In this document: positions 18,559 to 28,878 of the stretch, in pieces
Layout of the letters: every line of letters begins with the position of its first letter
Numbering within the stretch: the stretch's first letter is position 1
DNA from: Bradyrhizobium erythrophlei
GTDB taxonomy: Bacteria > Pseudomonadota > Alphaproteobacteria > Rhizobiales > Xanthobacteraceae
Length of the DNA stretch: 64,000 nucleotides
NCBI RefSeq assembly: GCF_900129425.1
Contig: NZ_LT670817.1
Span: forward strand, 2,728,001-2,792,000
Reading direction: 5' to 3'
The notes under the pieces: model-generated
Seen by the model: the letters and a program-made list of their open reading frames with translations, nothing else
What the model was told of the DNA's origin: nothing
The model's database searches: none
Translations under genes and position numbers: made by a program

Positions 18559-19133
18559 GGGCACCCCACGGTCGCGATCGAGGGCATCGGCGCATCGCGC
18601 TGGGTCCGCGTCGCCACGCCCACCGGCGTATCGTAGAGCCGCAGCATCAGCGCATAGCGCTCGATACCGCCGGTCGGGAGCCAGTTGCCGGCGCGCGATC
18701 TCGAGGCCACCCGCACCTCGAACGCGCCGTCCGCGCCGCGGATGATTTCCTGGCTGGTGAAGCCGTACCGCTGCAGCGAATTCGCAACCAGATGCCCCTT
18801 CTGGTCGTACAGCGTCAACGTCCAGAACCGGGCCGCGGGCGTGACGCCGCTGACGACCACATCGCAGCGGCCATCGAGCGGACGCTTGCGGTCATCCGTG
18901 GTCGCCGAGAATGCCACGCCGTCGCCGGTACCGACCGGCAATTCGCCGCTGCGCACGATCGAGGCGCGCGAGTAGGGATCGACATCGGCGGTGCCGGTCT
19001 TGGGACGGGCGGTCCAGGCGCCGATCGTGAGCGTGCCGAGATCGGTGCCGCGGATTGCCGTCATCCACGTCGCGCCGAGGCCGACGACGGTGGCCAGCAT
19101 CAGCGCCAGCAAGGTGATGAATATCAGCCGCAC
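18555..19133 (-). CDS. DUF1214 family protein
   Basis: A 192-residue protein with an N-terminal membrane anchor and the DUF1214 core (RFWTLTLYDQKGHLVANSLQ, NWLPTGG near the C-terminus). The GTG start lies 2 bases after the stop of the penicillin-binding protein gene, giving the operon PBP1A, DUF1214, DUF1254. The position suggests an envelope role, which remains an inference. Confidence 0.82.
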   Translation of the reverse strand: MRLIFITLLALMLATVVGLGATWMTAIRGTDLGTLTIGAWTARPKTGTADVDPYSRASIVRSGELPVGTGDGVAFSATTDDRKRPLDGRCDVVVSGVTPAARFWTLTLYDQKGHLVANSLQRYGFTSQEIIRGADGAFEVRVASRSRAGNWLPTGGIERYALMLRLYDTPVGVATRTQRDAPMPSIATVGCP

Positions 19134-19135
19134 GG

Positions 19136-21418
19136 TCAGTTCTTGCGCGGTACGGGCGCAGCCGCGTTGCCTGGTGCTGCCGCCGCAAAGCTCTCCGGGA
19201 AGGCAAGCGCGCTGGACGACACCGGCTTGGCGGCCTTCGTCGGATCGGCGGACGAGGCATGGCCGGCGGTCTTGGCGGCGTCGTCGAGCATCTTTTCGAC
19301 CTGCACCAGAATATCCGCGCCGCGTTTGGTCAGGACTGGCGGCGGTCCCGGCTTGATCTCAGGAGCGTTCGGCGCGCCGTTGGCCGCAACCGCCGCGGGG
19401 GTGGCAGGCGTCGGCAATTTTGTGCCCATGCCGACGCCGGGGAGTTCCTTGATCTCGACGCCGCGATGGGCCGCGACCATGATGTCGTGCCAGGTCTGCG
19501 CCGGCAGCGCGCCGCCGGTCATGCGGTTGGTCGGGGAGTAATCGTCGTTGCCGTACCAGACCGCGCAGGTGAAGTTGCCGGTGTATCCGACGAACCAGGC
19601 GTCGCGGTAGGCGTTGGTGGTGCCGGTCTTGCCGGCGGTCGGAATGCCGTCGAGCGCGGCACGTCGCGCGGTGCCTTCGCTGACGACGTGGCTCATCATC
19701 CCCGCCATGTCGGCGGCGACCGATGCCGGAATCGCCTGCAGCGGCTTCTTGCCGTCACGGTCGAAGCGCCAGACCAGATCGCCGGCGCCGGTGCGAACTT
19801 CCAGTACCGCATGCGGCGTCACCGACTTGCCCCTGTTGGGGAAGGTCGCATAGGCCACCGCGTGCTCAAGCACCGTGACCTCGTCGGCGCCGATCGGCAG
19901 TGACGGCGTATCCGGCAGCGGCGCCGTGATGCCGAAGCGGCGTGCGACTTCCACGATCTTGGCGCGGCCGGCTTTCGGTCCGCCCTTGCCGCCGAGCGCA
20001 ATCGACAGCTTCACCGGCACGACGTTGATCGAGTGGGTGATCGCCTGCGTCAGCGTCACCGCGCCGGAATAAGAGTGGCCGTAATTCTGCGGACACCAGT
20101 TGCCGATGCAGACCGGACCGTCGACAATGATCGAGGTCGGCTTGAAGCCGTTGAGCAGCGCGGTGGTGTAGACATACGGCTTGAATGACGAACCCGGCTG
20201 CCGGTAGGCGTCGACGGCGCGGTTGAACTGGCTGGCGCCGTAGTCGCGGCCGCCGACCATCGCGCGCACGCCGCCGTCGAGATCGGCGACCACGGTGGCG
20301 GCCTGCGTTGCGTGATAGTCGCGGCCGAACTGGCGCAGCTGGTTCTCGATGGCCTCTTCCGCGGCCCGCTGCACGTTCATGTCGATCGCGGTGCGGACCA
20401 CGAAAACCCGTTCGTTGTAGGATTTCGGAAACGTATCGACGAGCCTGCGCATCTCGTCGAACGCCCAGTCGAGATAGTAGTTCGGCGAATTCTCGTCGCG
20501 GCGATCGACCGCGGTGGCCGGATTGCGCCGCGCGCCGAACACCTGGCCTTCGGTCATGAATCCGGCGTCGACCAGATTGTCCAGCACCTGGTTGGCGCGC
20601 GCACGCGCGGCGGGCAGGTTGATGTGCGGCGCATATTTGGTGGGGGCCTTGAACAGCCCGGCGAGCATCGCGGCTTCCGCCAGATTGACGTCACGCGCCG
20701 ACTTGTTGAAATAGAAATGCGCGGCGCCGTCGACGCCGAAAGTGCCGCCGCCCATATAGGCGCGATCGAGATACAGCTTCAGGATTTCATTCTTGGTGAG
20801 CCGGGTCTCCAGCCAGATCGCGAGAAACGCCTCGTTGACCTTGCGCTCGATGGTGCGCTCGTTGCTCAGGAACAGGTTCTTGGCCAGCTGCTGTGTGATC
20901 GACGAGCCGCCCTGCCGCACGCCGCCGGCCTGCGCATTGGTCAATAGCGCGCGAAAAGTGCCGGCGACATCGATACCGAAATGGTCATAGAAGCGGCGGT
21001 CTTCGGTGGCGAGTGTCGCCTTGATCAGATTGTCCGGAAAATCCTCCAGCGGTATGGAATCATTGTGCTTGATGCCGCGGCTGCCGATCGGATTGCCGTA
21101 GCGGTCGAGGAACGTCACCGCCAGATCGGATTTCTTCAGCCAGTCCTCGTCGGCGGTTTCGCGGAACGCCGGTACCGCCAATGCCAGCATCAGGATCAGG
21201 CCGCCGAGTCCGATGGTGGCGGCTTCCGACAACGGCTCGATGAAGACCCAGCGTTTCCAGCGCCCGACATAAAAGCGGTCCATGAAGGTGGAAAACCGCT
21301 CATAGAGTTCGCGCGCGCCTACCGCCGAAGAGAACAGCGTCGAATCGATGCGCGCATCGATATCCAGCATCAAATGCCGGATTTTTTGCTTCCATTGCGG
21401 TGGTACGATCTGGCGCAC
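19136..21418 (-). CDS. Penicillin-binding protein 1A (bifunctional transglycosylase/transpeptidase)
   Basis: A 760-residue protein: cytoplasmic N-terminus, one membrane span (about 68-86), GT51 transglycosylase with EDRRFYDHFGIDV (catalytic Glu about 137) and SSITQQLAKN, and a transpeptidase domain with the SxxK motif in QPGSSFKPYVY (about 410), an SIN motif (THSINVVP) and KTGTT. The C-terminus is proline/alanine-rich. It polymerises and crosslinks peptidoglycan in the periplasm. The GTG start has GGGCTCCG upstream. Confidence 0.93.
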   Translation of the reverse strand: MRQIVPPQWKQKIRHLMLDIDARIDSTLFSSAVGARELYERFSTFMDRFYVGRWKRWVFIEPLSEAATIGLGGLILMLALAVPAFRETADEDWLKKSDLAVTFLDRYGNPIGSRGIKHNDSIPLEDFPDNLIKATLATEDRRFYDHFGIDVAGTFRALLTNAQAGGVRQGGSSITQQLAKNLFLSNERTIERKVNEAFLAIWLETRLTKNEILKLYLDRAYMGGGTFGVDGAAHFYFNKSARDVNLAEAAMLAGLFKAPTKYAPHINLPAARARANQVLDNLVDAGFMTEGQVFGARRNPATAVDRRDENSPNYYLDWAFDEMRRLVDTFPKSYNERVFVVRTAIDMNVQRAAEEAIENQLRQFGRDYHATQAATVVADLDGGVRAMVGGRDYGASQFNRAVDAYRQPGSSFKPYVYTTALLNGFKPTSIIVDGPVCIGNWCPQNYGHSYSGAVTLTQAITHSINVVPVKLSIALGGKGGPKAGRAKIVEVARRFGITAPLPDTPSLPIGADEVTVLEHAVAYATFPNRGKSVTPHAVLEVRTGAGDLVWRFDRDGKKPLQAIPASVAADMAGMMSHVVSEGTARRAALDGIPTAGKTGTTNAYRDAWFVGYTGNFTCAVWYGNDDYSPTNRMTGGALPAQTWHDIMVAAHRGVEIKELPGVGMGTKLPTPATPAAVAANGAPNAPEIKPGPPPVLTKRGADILVQVEKMLDDAAKTAGHASSADPTKAAKPVSSSALAFPESFAAAAPGNAAAPVPRKN

Positions 21419-21700
21419 CGGAGCCCTTGGTCAGTTCGAAAGCGCTCAAGCACCCGGTCGGGCACGGTCGAGACGTCTTGCGCGAATGTTGCGGCAAACC
21501 CAAGGCGCTTTTGCGTCGTTGGGGACTCGCTGTCGTTCTAACCGAGCGGGGGCGATAAACCAATGGTCGGCCTCACGATTTTGAACGGCAGGACTAACGC
21601 TGTTCCGGGCTTTGCAATGCTGCCGAACGACCCCACTTGCACCCCAGGCGCCGCAGCCCCTAGAAGGGTCTGGGCCGCCGCCCGAAAAATGTCAGGACTC

Positions 21701-22216
21701 ATGACCGTCCGCCCCAAGCCGCCCTCGGACCAGGAGGGATTCTTCTGGAAAACCAAGACGTTGGAAGAGATGTCCAACGTTGAATGGGAAAGCCTGTGCG
21801 ATGGCTGCGCGCGCTGCTGTCTGGAGAAGCTCGAGGACGAGGACACCGGCAAGATCTATTTCACCCACGTTTCCTGCAAATTGCTCGATGCCGGGCTGTG
21901 CGCCTGCAAGGATTACAAGAATCGGTCCGAGCAGGTTCCCGACTGCGTCCGGCTGACGCCGGAAAACGTCCGCACCCTGAGCTGGCTGCCGCCCAGTTGC
22001 GGCTACAGGCTGGTGGCCGAGGGCCGTGATCTCTATTGGTGGCATCCGCTGGTTTCGGGCGATCCCAATACGGTGCATGAAGCCGGCGTCTCGGTGCGCG
22101 GGCGGGTGCAGGGGACCGAGAACGAGATCGCCGACGCCGATCTCGAAGATCATATCGTGCAGTGGCCGGCGCTGCTGCCGAAGCGGGCGCGGCTCAAGAA
22201 GCGACCGCAAACCTGA
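21701..22216 (+). CDS. YcgN/UPF0260 family cysteine-cluster protein
   Basis: A 171-residue protein. FFWKTKTLEEM, SLCDGCARCCLEKLED and later cysteines (SCKLLDAGLCACKDY, PDCVRLTP, PSCGYR) form the family's metal- or Fe-S-binding cysteine pattern. The ATG at 21701 is chosen because TCAGGA precedes it and the family begins near this point; the frame is open to 21563. Function unknown. Confidence 0.88.
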   Translation: MTVRPKPPSDQEGFFWKTKTLEEMSNVEWESLCDGCARCCLEKLEDEDTGKIYFTHVSCKLLDAGLCACKDYKNRSEQVPDCVRLTPENVRTLSWLPPSCGYRLVAEGRDLYWWHPLVSGDPNTVHEAGVSVRGRVQGTENEIADADLEDHIVQWPALLPKRARLKKRPQT

Positions 22217-22377
22217 ATGCCGCGGCTGTAACAGATCACGCAATTGCGATGTGACCCTCGCGGGACGCACCCATGCGCCTGACCCGCTGCCCCGACTTCG
22301 AATTACCGCCTAAGTTCCAAGCCACAGAGCGATTCCCCGCGACCCTCTCGTCGCGCCTTGAATAAATATATCTCGGC

Positions 22378-23958
22378 ATGAACAAGTACGAACGGCAGAG
22401 CCATCACCCGGCCGGCGATCAAGCGTTGCCCGAAGCCATCGCCGGCGAGCTGTCGCAAATGCCGGGTGAGGTCCTCGATCCCAGCGAGGCCCCTTCGATC
22501 GCGCCGTCGCGGGCGCCGCTGACCCCAAGCGAAGTCCGCACCATCCTGATGAGCCTGTTGGTCACGATGTTTCTGGCCGCGCTGGACCAGACCATCGTCG
22601 CCACCGCGCTGCCGACCATCGGCCGCCAGTTTCAGGACGTCTCCAATCTGTCATGGGTGATCACCGCCTATCTGCTGGCATCGACCGCGGTCGCGCCGGT
22701 GTTCGGTACGCTCGCCGACATCTACGGCCGCCGCGGCATGATCATCGCCGCCCTCGGCTTGTTCATCGCAGGGTCCATATTGTGCGCGCTGGCGCCGAAC
22801 CTGACGGTTTTGATATTGGCGCGGGGCCTGCAGGGGCTTGGCGGCGGCGGCATCATGCCGATCGTGCAGACCGTGGTTTCCGACATTGTGACGCCGCGCG
22901 AGCGCGGCCAGTACCAGTCTTATTTCAGCATCGTATGGATGGCCGCCGGAGTCGGCGGCCCGGTCCTCGGCGGCGTGTTCGCCGAACATCTGCACTGGTC
23001 GATGATTTTCTGGATCAACGTGCCGCTCGGGCTCATATCGCTGGCGTTGCTGCTGCCGAAAATGGGCAAAATCCCGGTATTCCATCGCAGGCGAAAGGTC
23101 GACTGGCTCGGCGGTGTGTTGCTGATGGCATCCGCGGTCGTGATCATGCTGGTGCTGACCTGGGGCGGTAACCGCTTTCTCTGGCTATCCCCGACCATCA
23201 TGGCGATGATCGGTGCGGCCGTTGCATTGACGTTCGCGTTTGTCTGGCATGCCGGCACCGCCAAAGAGCCGTTCCTGCCGCTGTCGCTGATGGGCGGACC
23301 AATCGCGCCCTACGCGCTGGCCGGCGGCGGCTGCACGTTCGGCGCCATGCTGGGGCTGACCGTCCATCTGCCGCTGTATTACGAGGTGGTCTACCATCTC
23401 AGCGCCAGCGAGGCCGGACTGGCGCTGATACCGCTCGCCGCCATTTCAACCGGCGGCTCCGCCATTGCGGGGCGGGCCATGGCGCGCTCCAAGCATTATA
23501 AGCGGGTCGCCATCATCGGGACTTCGTGCTCGGCGTTACTGGGATGCGCGCTGGCGCTGACGACGCTGCCGCTGTGGGGCCTGTTGCTGCTGCTGTCGGT
23601 ATTTGCGCTCGGCCTCGGCACGGTGTTTCCGGTCAGCGTGGTCGCGCTGCAGAATTCGGTGGCGCGCGCCCAGGTCGGCACCGTGACCGGCGTGATGAAC
23701 TTTTTCCGCGCGTTGATGGCCTCCTTCATGGTGGCGGCGTTCAGCGCGATCCTGCTGATGGCGCTGGGCGCGGATATTTCGCTGGGCGGCGAGCATCGCG
23801 GCCCCGTGAGTTCGATTCCCGCCGCCGACATGATCGCAGCCTTCCGCTACGTGTTCGCCGCGGCCGCGGCACTGCTTGCCTGCGCGGCGCTGTGCATGAT
23901 CGCGATGGAAGAGAGGCCGCTGGCCGGCCCGGCCAAGCCGGTCGGGATGGTGGAGTAG
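22378..23958 (+). CDS. MFS multidrug exporter, DHA2 (EmrB/QacA) family
   Basis: A 526-residue protein with about 14 membrane segments. Family motifs: LDQTIVATALPTIGRQF in the first span, GRRGMIIAALG in the first cytoplasmic loop (motif A), and MAAGVGGPVLGGVFAE in the fifth span (motif C, antiporter signature). The first 55 residues are a hydrophilic, proline-rich tail. It is expected to export drugs or metabolites with proton exchange. No membrane-fusion partner (EmrA-like) is next to it. Confidence 0.88.
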   Translation: MNKYERQSHHPAGDQALPEAIAGELSQMPGEVLDPSEAPSIAPSRAPLTPSEVRTILMSLLVTMFLAALDQTIVATALPTIGRQFQDVSNLSWVITAYLLASTAVAPVFGTLADIYGRRGMIIAALGLFIAGSILCALAPNLTVLILARGLQGLGGGGIMPIVQTVVSDIVTPRERGQYQSYFSIVWMAAGVGGPVLGGVFAEHLHWSMIFWINVPLGLISLALLLPKMGKIPVFHRRRKVDWLGGVLLMASAVVIMLVLTWGGNRFLWLSPTIMAMIGAAVALTFAFVWHAGTAKEPFLPLSLMGGPIAPYALAGGGCTFGAMLGLTVHLPLYYEVVYHLSASEAGLALIPLAAISTGGSAIAGRAMARSKHYKRVAIIGTSCSALLGCALALTTLPLWGLLLLLSVFALGLGTVFPVSVVALQNSVARAQVGTVTGVMNFFRALMASFMVAAFSAILLMALGADISLGGEHRGPVSSIPAADMIAAFRYVFAAAAALLACAALCMIAMEERPLAGPAKPVGMVE

Positions 23959-24001
23959 GGCGGGCGGCCATCGGCCGCCCAACCCGGCGTCATCGCGACC
24001 T

Positions 24002-24508
24002 CTAGCGCAGCGCCAGAAGAAACTGCCTGATATTGTCCTGCATCGCGCGCTCGTTCGCGATCCGCACGCGGTCGGCGCCAAGCGGTGAGTCGGAGTACGT
24101 GGCGCGGGCCGTGCTCTTGATTGGATAGGTCGCAGCCGCACCGGCGCCGGAAACCTTGTAAGTGACGTCGGCGGTTACATCCATATCCAACCCGATCAGC
24201 GGCTCATCCAGGTTCATGATCTCGGCATCGACGTAGAATTTTGGCGTGCCGGACCGGGCGAGATAGCCGCTGGCGGCAAGGCTGCTTTCAAGCGCTGCCT
24301 TGAGCGGCTCATTTTCGACTCCCATCACCGTCATCGCGTTCATCATCCGACCACCTGTAACCGAACGGACCGCGATCGCATTTCGGTATTTCGGACTGAC
24401 ATTGACAACCGCGCTGTTGTCGACGGTCATCCCCTGCTGCGTCGCGCACGCTGCAAGCCCCGGCGCGATCAACGCCAGGACGATCACAATTCCTCGATGT
24501 CGCACCAC
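24002..24508 (-). CDS. Putative outer-membrane lipoprotein of unknown function
   Basis: A 168-residue protein with a type II signal peptide (hydrophobic VIVLALIAPG, lipobox LAAC). The body (KYRNAIAVRSVTGGRMMN, SLAASGYLA, TYPIKSTARATYSDSPL) resembles assembly-type lipoproteins of proteobacteria but I cannot name the family. The GTG at 24508 is preferred because GGGGGC lies just upstream; an in-frame GTG at 24523 is the alternative. Confidence 0.65.
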   Translation of the reverse strand: MVRHRGIVIVLALIAPGLAACATQQGMTVDNSAVVNVSPKYRNAIAVRSVTGGRMMNAMTVMGVENEPLKAALESSLAASGYLARSGTPKFYVDAEIMNLDEPLIGLDMDVTADVTYKVSGAGAAATYPIKSTARATYSDSPLGADRVRIANERAMQDNIRQFLLALR

Positions 24509-24669
24509 GCTGCCCCCAGCCACACACGCCCAGCGGGAATTCTAGCGAGTGGTAAACCGGTAATCAATAGGCGGCCCGACCGGGCTGCGAATGCGCCCCG
24601 GCTATCCCCGCGCCGCGATTTGATCTAACAGCGGCGCCAGCGCGTCATTGAAATCGACAAGGAGCCCCC

Positions 24670-24891
24670 ATGAGCAAACCCACCATCGAGCAGGCCCGGA
24701 TGGGCACCGAAGGCATCGCCTTCTGCATCGCCCGGACCCTGATCGAACGCGATCCCTCGCTGAAGGCGCCGATGCGCGCGAACTTGCGCAAGATGTGGGA
24801 ACTGTTGGAAGAGCGCGAGGACCATGCCGCCGCCGACATGGTGGACACCATGATCAAGGCGCTCAACGATCCCGCGTTCTTCAAGCCGTGA
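24670..24891 (+). CDS. Small helical protein of unknown function
   Basis: A 73-residue soluble, helical protein (MSKPTIEQARMGTEGIAFCI ... MIKALNDPAFFKP). The start has a clear AAGGAGC site. No family recognised. It is convergent with the response regulator gene, the two stops being 9 bp apart. Confidence 0.7.
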   Translation: MSKPTIEQARMGTEGIAFCIARTLIERDPSLKAPMRANLRKMWELLEEREDHAAADMVDTMIKALNDPAFFKP

Positions 24892-24900
24892 GGCCGCGCC

Positions 24901-25290
24901 TCAACTGGCCTGTTCCAGCCGGGTGTCGATTTCCTCGCGCAGCAGGGTGAAGTCGATCGGCTTGGTCAATAATCCGCTGGCACCGCTTTCAATCGCCTTG
25001 CGCTTGGTTTCGGCGTCGCCATAGGCGGTGATCATGATCACCGGGACTTCAGGCCGCATTGCCTTGACCTTCGGCAGCATTTCAAGGCCGGTCATGCCGG
25101 GCATGTTGATGTCCGAGAGGATCAGGATCAGCGACTGTTCGATGGTGTTGGCGATGCGGACCAAGGCATCCGTCGCTGAAATCGCAAAGTCCATCACGAA
25201 ACGCTGCGCGCGCAGATCACGCCGGAATTGCTGGCGGAACAGCGCCTCAACGTCGGGCTCGTCATCAACCACAAGAACCAGAATGCTCAC
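24901..25290 (-). CDS. Single-domain response regulator
   Basis: A 129-residue receiver domain with no output domain: acidic pair VVDDEPD, phospho-acceptor Asp60 in LILSDINMPGM, and Lys110 in LLTKPID. It starts at GTG 25290, 9 bases after the stop of the five-GAF kinase, so it is almost certainly the partner of that kinase. It probably acts by protein contact, like DivK or CheY. Confidence 0.9.
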   Translation of the reverse strand: MSILVLVVDDEPDVEALFRQQFRRDLRAQRFVMDFAISATDALVRIANTIEQSLILILSDINMPGMTGLEMLPKVKAMRPEVPVIMITAYGDAETKRKAIESGASGLLTKPIDFTLLREEIDTRLEQAS

Positions 25291-25299
25291 GTCAGACCT

Positions 25300-28200
25300 C
25301 TAATTTTGTTTTGAAATATGACTTGTTCGCGGCAACACGATCCTGAATTCGGTGAACCGGCCGGGCTCGGTTTCGACGTCGATGGTGCCACCGTGTTGTT
25401 TCACGATGATGTCATGGCTCATTGAAAGCCCGAGCCCGGTCCCTTCACCCGCCGGCTTGGTCGTAAAGAACGGATTGAACATCTTGTCCTTCACCTCCGC
25501 CGGGATGCCGGTGCCGTTGTCGCGTATCCGGATTTCCACCGTGTCACCGAGATTTTTCGTGGTTGCACGAAGGACGGGATCAAAGCCGGTGCCGCCATTC
25601 TCCATCTTGCGTTTGGTTACTGCATAAAATCCATTCGAGATCAAATTCAGGAAGACGCGGGTGATCTCCTGCGGAAATAATTCGATCGTGCCCGCCTTGT
25701 CGTCGAAATCCCGCTGCAAGGTGACGTTGAACTGCGGCTTTTCGGCGCGTGCGCCGTGATAGGCGAGATTGAGACTCTCGTCCAGCAGCGCATTGATATC
25801 TGCCGGCCGGTGCTCGCCGGAACCCTCGCGCGAATGCAGCAGCATGTTCTTGACGATGGAGTCGGCACGCTTGCCGTGCTGGACAATTTTTTGGAGATTG
25901 TCTTTCAGCATCTGTGTCAGTTCTTCGACGTCATTTCGAGTCTTGTCGCCGAGTGCGGCGGATTTGAGCACGTCATTGAGTTCATCGGTCAGTTCCGCCG
26001 ATAGCGCGGAGAAATTATTGACGAAATTGAGCGGGTTCTTGATCTCATGGGCAATGCCCGCTGTGAGCTGGCCGAGTGAAGCCAGCTTCTCGGTCTGCAC
26101 CAGCCGATCCTGCGCGGTGCGCAATTCGTCGAGCGAAGCTGCGAGTTCCCTGGTGCGGGCCTGGACCTCGTCGAACAGCCGGGCATTCTCGATGGCGATC
26201 ACGGCCTGGTCTGCAAAGGTCTGCAGCAGCTCCATCTGGCGCGGGGGGAACGGACCGGTTTGCGAACGCGCAATCGCGATCACGCCGATGACGGCGCCGT
26301 CGCGCGCCATCGGAACCGCCAGCGTGGAACGAAGTTGGCCGATGCTCGAATCCGCGTTGCCCGCGTCTCGGATCATCTTTCTTACCTTGGGATCGAAATC
26401 CGGATCATCGAAAAAATCGGTGACGCTCTGTACTTCCCCGGTCAGGATGACGCGTTCCGCGGCGGTGCCGCGGCCCGCGCGTATCGGCCGCCCCTTGAAC
26501 ATGAGGCTCGCCTCCGCGACGCCCACGCCGGCGATAGCCTTGCATTCAAAGTCCTCGCCGCTCCGCAGATAGAGCAGGCCCACTTTAGCGCCGCAGAGCT
26601 TGTAGGCCGACTCCACCAGGGTATCGAGTACCGGCTGCAGGTCGAACGTCGACCGGCTGATGACCTGGAGCACGTCGCTGGTCGCGGTCTGGTACTCCAG
26701 TGATTCCTGCAGGTCATTGGTGCGCGCCTGCACCTCGTCGAACAGCCGCACATTTTCGATGGCGATCACGGCCTGGTCGGCAAAGGTTTGAAGCAGCTGG
26801 ACGTGGTGGGCCGCGAACGAACCGGGCTCCAGCCGCGTGACGCCGATCATGCCGATCGGCGCCCCCGCGCTCATCAGCGGCGTGAACAACATGCTGCGAA
26901 AACCGCGGGCTCGCGCGATATCCCTCAGCGGCGCATCCGGTAAAGCTTCGGTGTCGGCGATCTGCGCTACCTTGCCGCCGTGAACCAGTTCAAGCAGCGG
27001 AAAGCTGGCGACCGGCGCCGGGAACGATGCCTTCAGGATTTCGTCGGCGGCTGCAGTGGTCGGGGTAAACGCCATCAGGTGCAGCGTGCCATCGATGAAG
27101 CGATATACCGTAGTCGAGAAGCCGCCGAGCAGCCGGTTGGCGCTGCTCGCGATCGCCTCGAATACCGGCTGGACGTCCGATGGCGAACTGGCGATGACTT
27201 TCAGGATGTCGGCAGTCGCCGTCTGCCGCTCCAGCGCTTCTTTGGTCTCGTTGAACAGTCGCACGTTTTCGATCGCGATGACGGCCTGGTCGGCGAAGGT
27301 CTGGAGCAGGGCGACCTGTTGGTCTCCGTAGGCGCCGGGCTCAGCCCAGCCCACCGTGATCGCCCCAATCGGTTCCCCGGTGCGCAACATCGGCACCGTG
27401 ACCTGGCTGCGCGTGCCCAGCGCTTCGATCATCTGCCGCGACAGCGCCGGCACCGACTCATCGTTTTCTATGTCGGTGACAAAGTAAGGCCGACGCGACT
27501 GGATCGCGCGTCCCGCCGTGGTGTCGTCAGCCGCGGGCCTTGGAAACACCCGCTGCACCGTGCTGAGACCCGGCACGCTCAATCCGTGCCCGGCGACCAG
27601 GTGAATAATGCCTTCGTCGTAGCGATAGACGCGCCCCATGCGTCCACCGCACAACCGCACTGCGCGCTCGACGATCACGTCGAACACCGGCTGCACGTCA
27701 TTGGGCGAACTGGCGATGACCTTCAGGATTTCGGCGGTCGCGGTCTGCCGCTCCAGCGTCTCCTTGGTTTCGTTGAACAGCCGGGTATTCTCGATTGCGA
27801 TCAGGGCCTGGTCGCGGAAGGATTCGGCCAGCGCGATTTCGCTTTCGCGGAAAATTCCAGCCCGCTTTCCGGCAATCCCCAGCAGGCCAACGCATTTCCC
27901 CTCGCGCAGCAGCGGCAGGTAGAGCGCCGAGTTGATGCCCAACGTCTCGTGGACCATGCGCTCATATTCGGGCAGTTCGACCGCCGACCAGTCCGGCAAA
28001 TGCAGGTTCTTCCCGGTGACGATGACGCGCGATGGGAAATTGGCGTCGGTATCGATCGCCACAGGCGCAAGATGGGGGACAGTAAGAAGTCCTTCCCGCC
28101 CCGCCGTGGCTACAGCCCAGTAGGTGGTGGCGTCGCAACCCAGGATGAACGCCATGTCGCGGCGGAACAGCCGCGTGGCGGTGAGCACGATGGCGTCGAA

Positions 28201-28878
28201 TACCGGCTGCACGTCGGTCGGCGATTGACTGACGACGCGCAGAATCTCGGATGTCGCGGTCTGCCGGGCCAGCGACTCCTGGGTCTCGTTGAACAGCCGC
28301 GCGTTCTCGATGGCGATGACGGCCTGGTCGGCGAAGCTTTGCTGGAGCGCGAGTTCTTCAGCGGTGAAGGGCAGGGGCCGGCCGCGAAAAACGATGAGAG
28401 CGCCTATCGCGCGACCCTCGCGCCGCAGCGGCGTGCCGGAAACGACGTGGGCACCCGCGGCGCGCGCGAGCGGCGGGCCGGGCCAGCGGGCCATCGTTGG
28501 ATCGACATTGTCGAGATCGGGAATATGAATCTGCCGGTTTTCATGCACGACCGTGCCCGGCAGGTTAGGGCCGCCAATCCGCAGTTGCTCTGCCGATAAG
28601 TTCGAGCCGATGCGTTTCGAGCCGTCACCGACCCGGATCGTCTTTCCCCATTGGTCGCCTTCGGCGATCATAACCGTGACGCTAGAGGCGCCGAACAGAC
28701 GCGCGGTCGTCTCCGCGATCTGCTGCAACGATCGCTCGGCATCGCCCGAGGTGTTGGCGATCGCGCCCAGGATCTCGGCGCTGGCGGCTTGGCGATCCCG
28801 CGCGGCGCGCAGCTCAGCCTGCAGCCGGGCATTCTCCCGCTCGAGATTGGCCACCACGTCCGGGGGAAGCGCGGTCAT
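25300..28878 (-). CDS. Sensor histidine kinase with five tandem GAF domains
   Basis: A 1192-residue soluble protein: an N-terminal coiled coil, five GAF domains (roughly residues 40-200, 230-380, 400-555, 585-725, 755-920) separated by near-identical linkers (ENxRLFNE ... RQTATxEILKVIASSPxDVQP), then HisKA with His944 in GIAHEIKNPLNFVNNFSAL and a HATPase_c domain (GTGLGLSMSHDIIVKQHGG). It forms an operon with the downstream receiver gene. Without membrane spans it probably senses cytoplasmic ligands. The linkers also repeat at the DNA level, which points to internal duplication. Confidence 0.92.
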   Translation of the reverse strand: MTALPPDVVANLERENARLQAELRAARDRQAASAEILGAIANTSGDAERSLQQIAETTARLFGASSVTVMIAEGDQWGKTIRVGDGSKRIGSNLSAEQLRIGGPNLPGTVVHENRQIHIPDLDNVDPTMARWPGPPLARAAGAHVVSGTPLRREGRAIGALIVFRGRPLPFTAEELALQQSFADQAVIAIENARLFNETQESLARQTATSEILRVVSQSPTDVQPVFDAIVLTATRLFRRDMAFILGCDATTYWAVATAGREGLLTVPHLAPVAIDTDANFPSRVIVTGKNLHLPDWSAVELPEYERMVHETLGINSALYLPLLREGKCVGLLGIAGKRAGIFRESEIALAESFRDQALIAIENTRLFNETKETLERQTATAEILKVIASSPNDVQPVFDVIVERAVRLCGGRMGRVYRYDEGIIHLVAGHGLSVPGLSTVQRVFPRPAADDTTAGRAIQSRRPYFVTDIENDESVPALSRQMIEALGTRSQVTVPMLRTGEPIGAITVGWAEPGAYGDQQVALLQTFADQAVIAIENVRLFNETKEALERQTATADILKVIASSPSDVQPVFEAIASSANRLLGGFSTTVYRFIDGTLHLMAFTPTTAAADEILKASFPAPVASFPLLELVHGGKVAQIADTEALPDAPLRDIARARGFRSMLFTPLMSAGAPIGMIGVTRLEPGSFAAHHVQLLQTFADQAVIAIENVRLFDEVQARTNDLQESLEYQTATSDVLQVISRSTFDLQPVLDTLVESAYKLCGAKVGLLYLRSGEDFECKAIAGVGVAEASLMFKGRPIRAGRGTAAERVILTGEVQSVTDFFDDPDFDPKVRKMIRDAGNADSSIGQLRSTLAVPMARDGAVIGVIAIARSQTGPFPPRQMELLQTFADQAVIAIENARLFDEVQARTRELAASLDELRTAQDRLVQTEKLASLGQLTAGIAHEIKNPLNFVNNFSALSAELTDELNDVLKSAALGDKTRNDVEELTQMLKDNLQKIVQHGKRADSIVKNMLLHSREGSGEHRPADINALLDESLNLAYHGARAEKPQFNVTLQRDFDDKAGTIELFPQEITRVFLNLISNGFYAVTKRKMENGGTGFDPVLRATTKNLGDTVEIRIRDNGTGIPAEVKDKMFNPFFTTKPAGEGTGLGLSMSHDIIVKQHGGTIDVETEPGRFTEFRIVLPRTSHISKQN

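Noticed and set aside
26980..28599. 539-codon open frame on the plus strand
   Set aside because: Antisense to the five-GAF kinase; shadow composition, no domain or ribosome-binding site.
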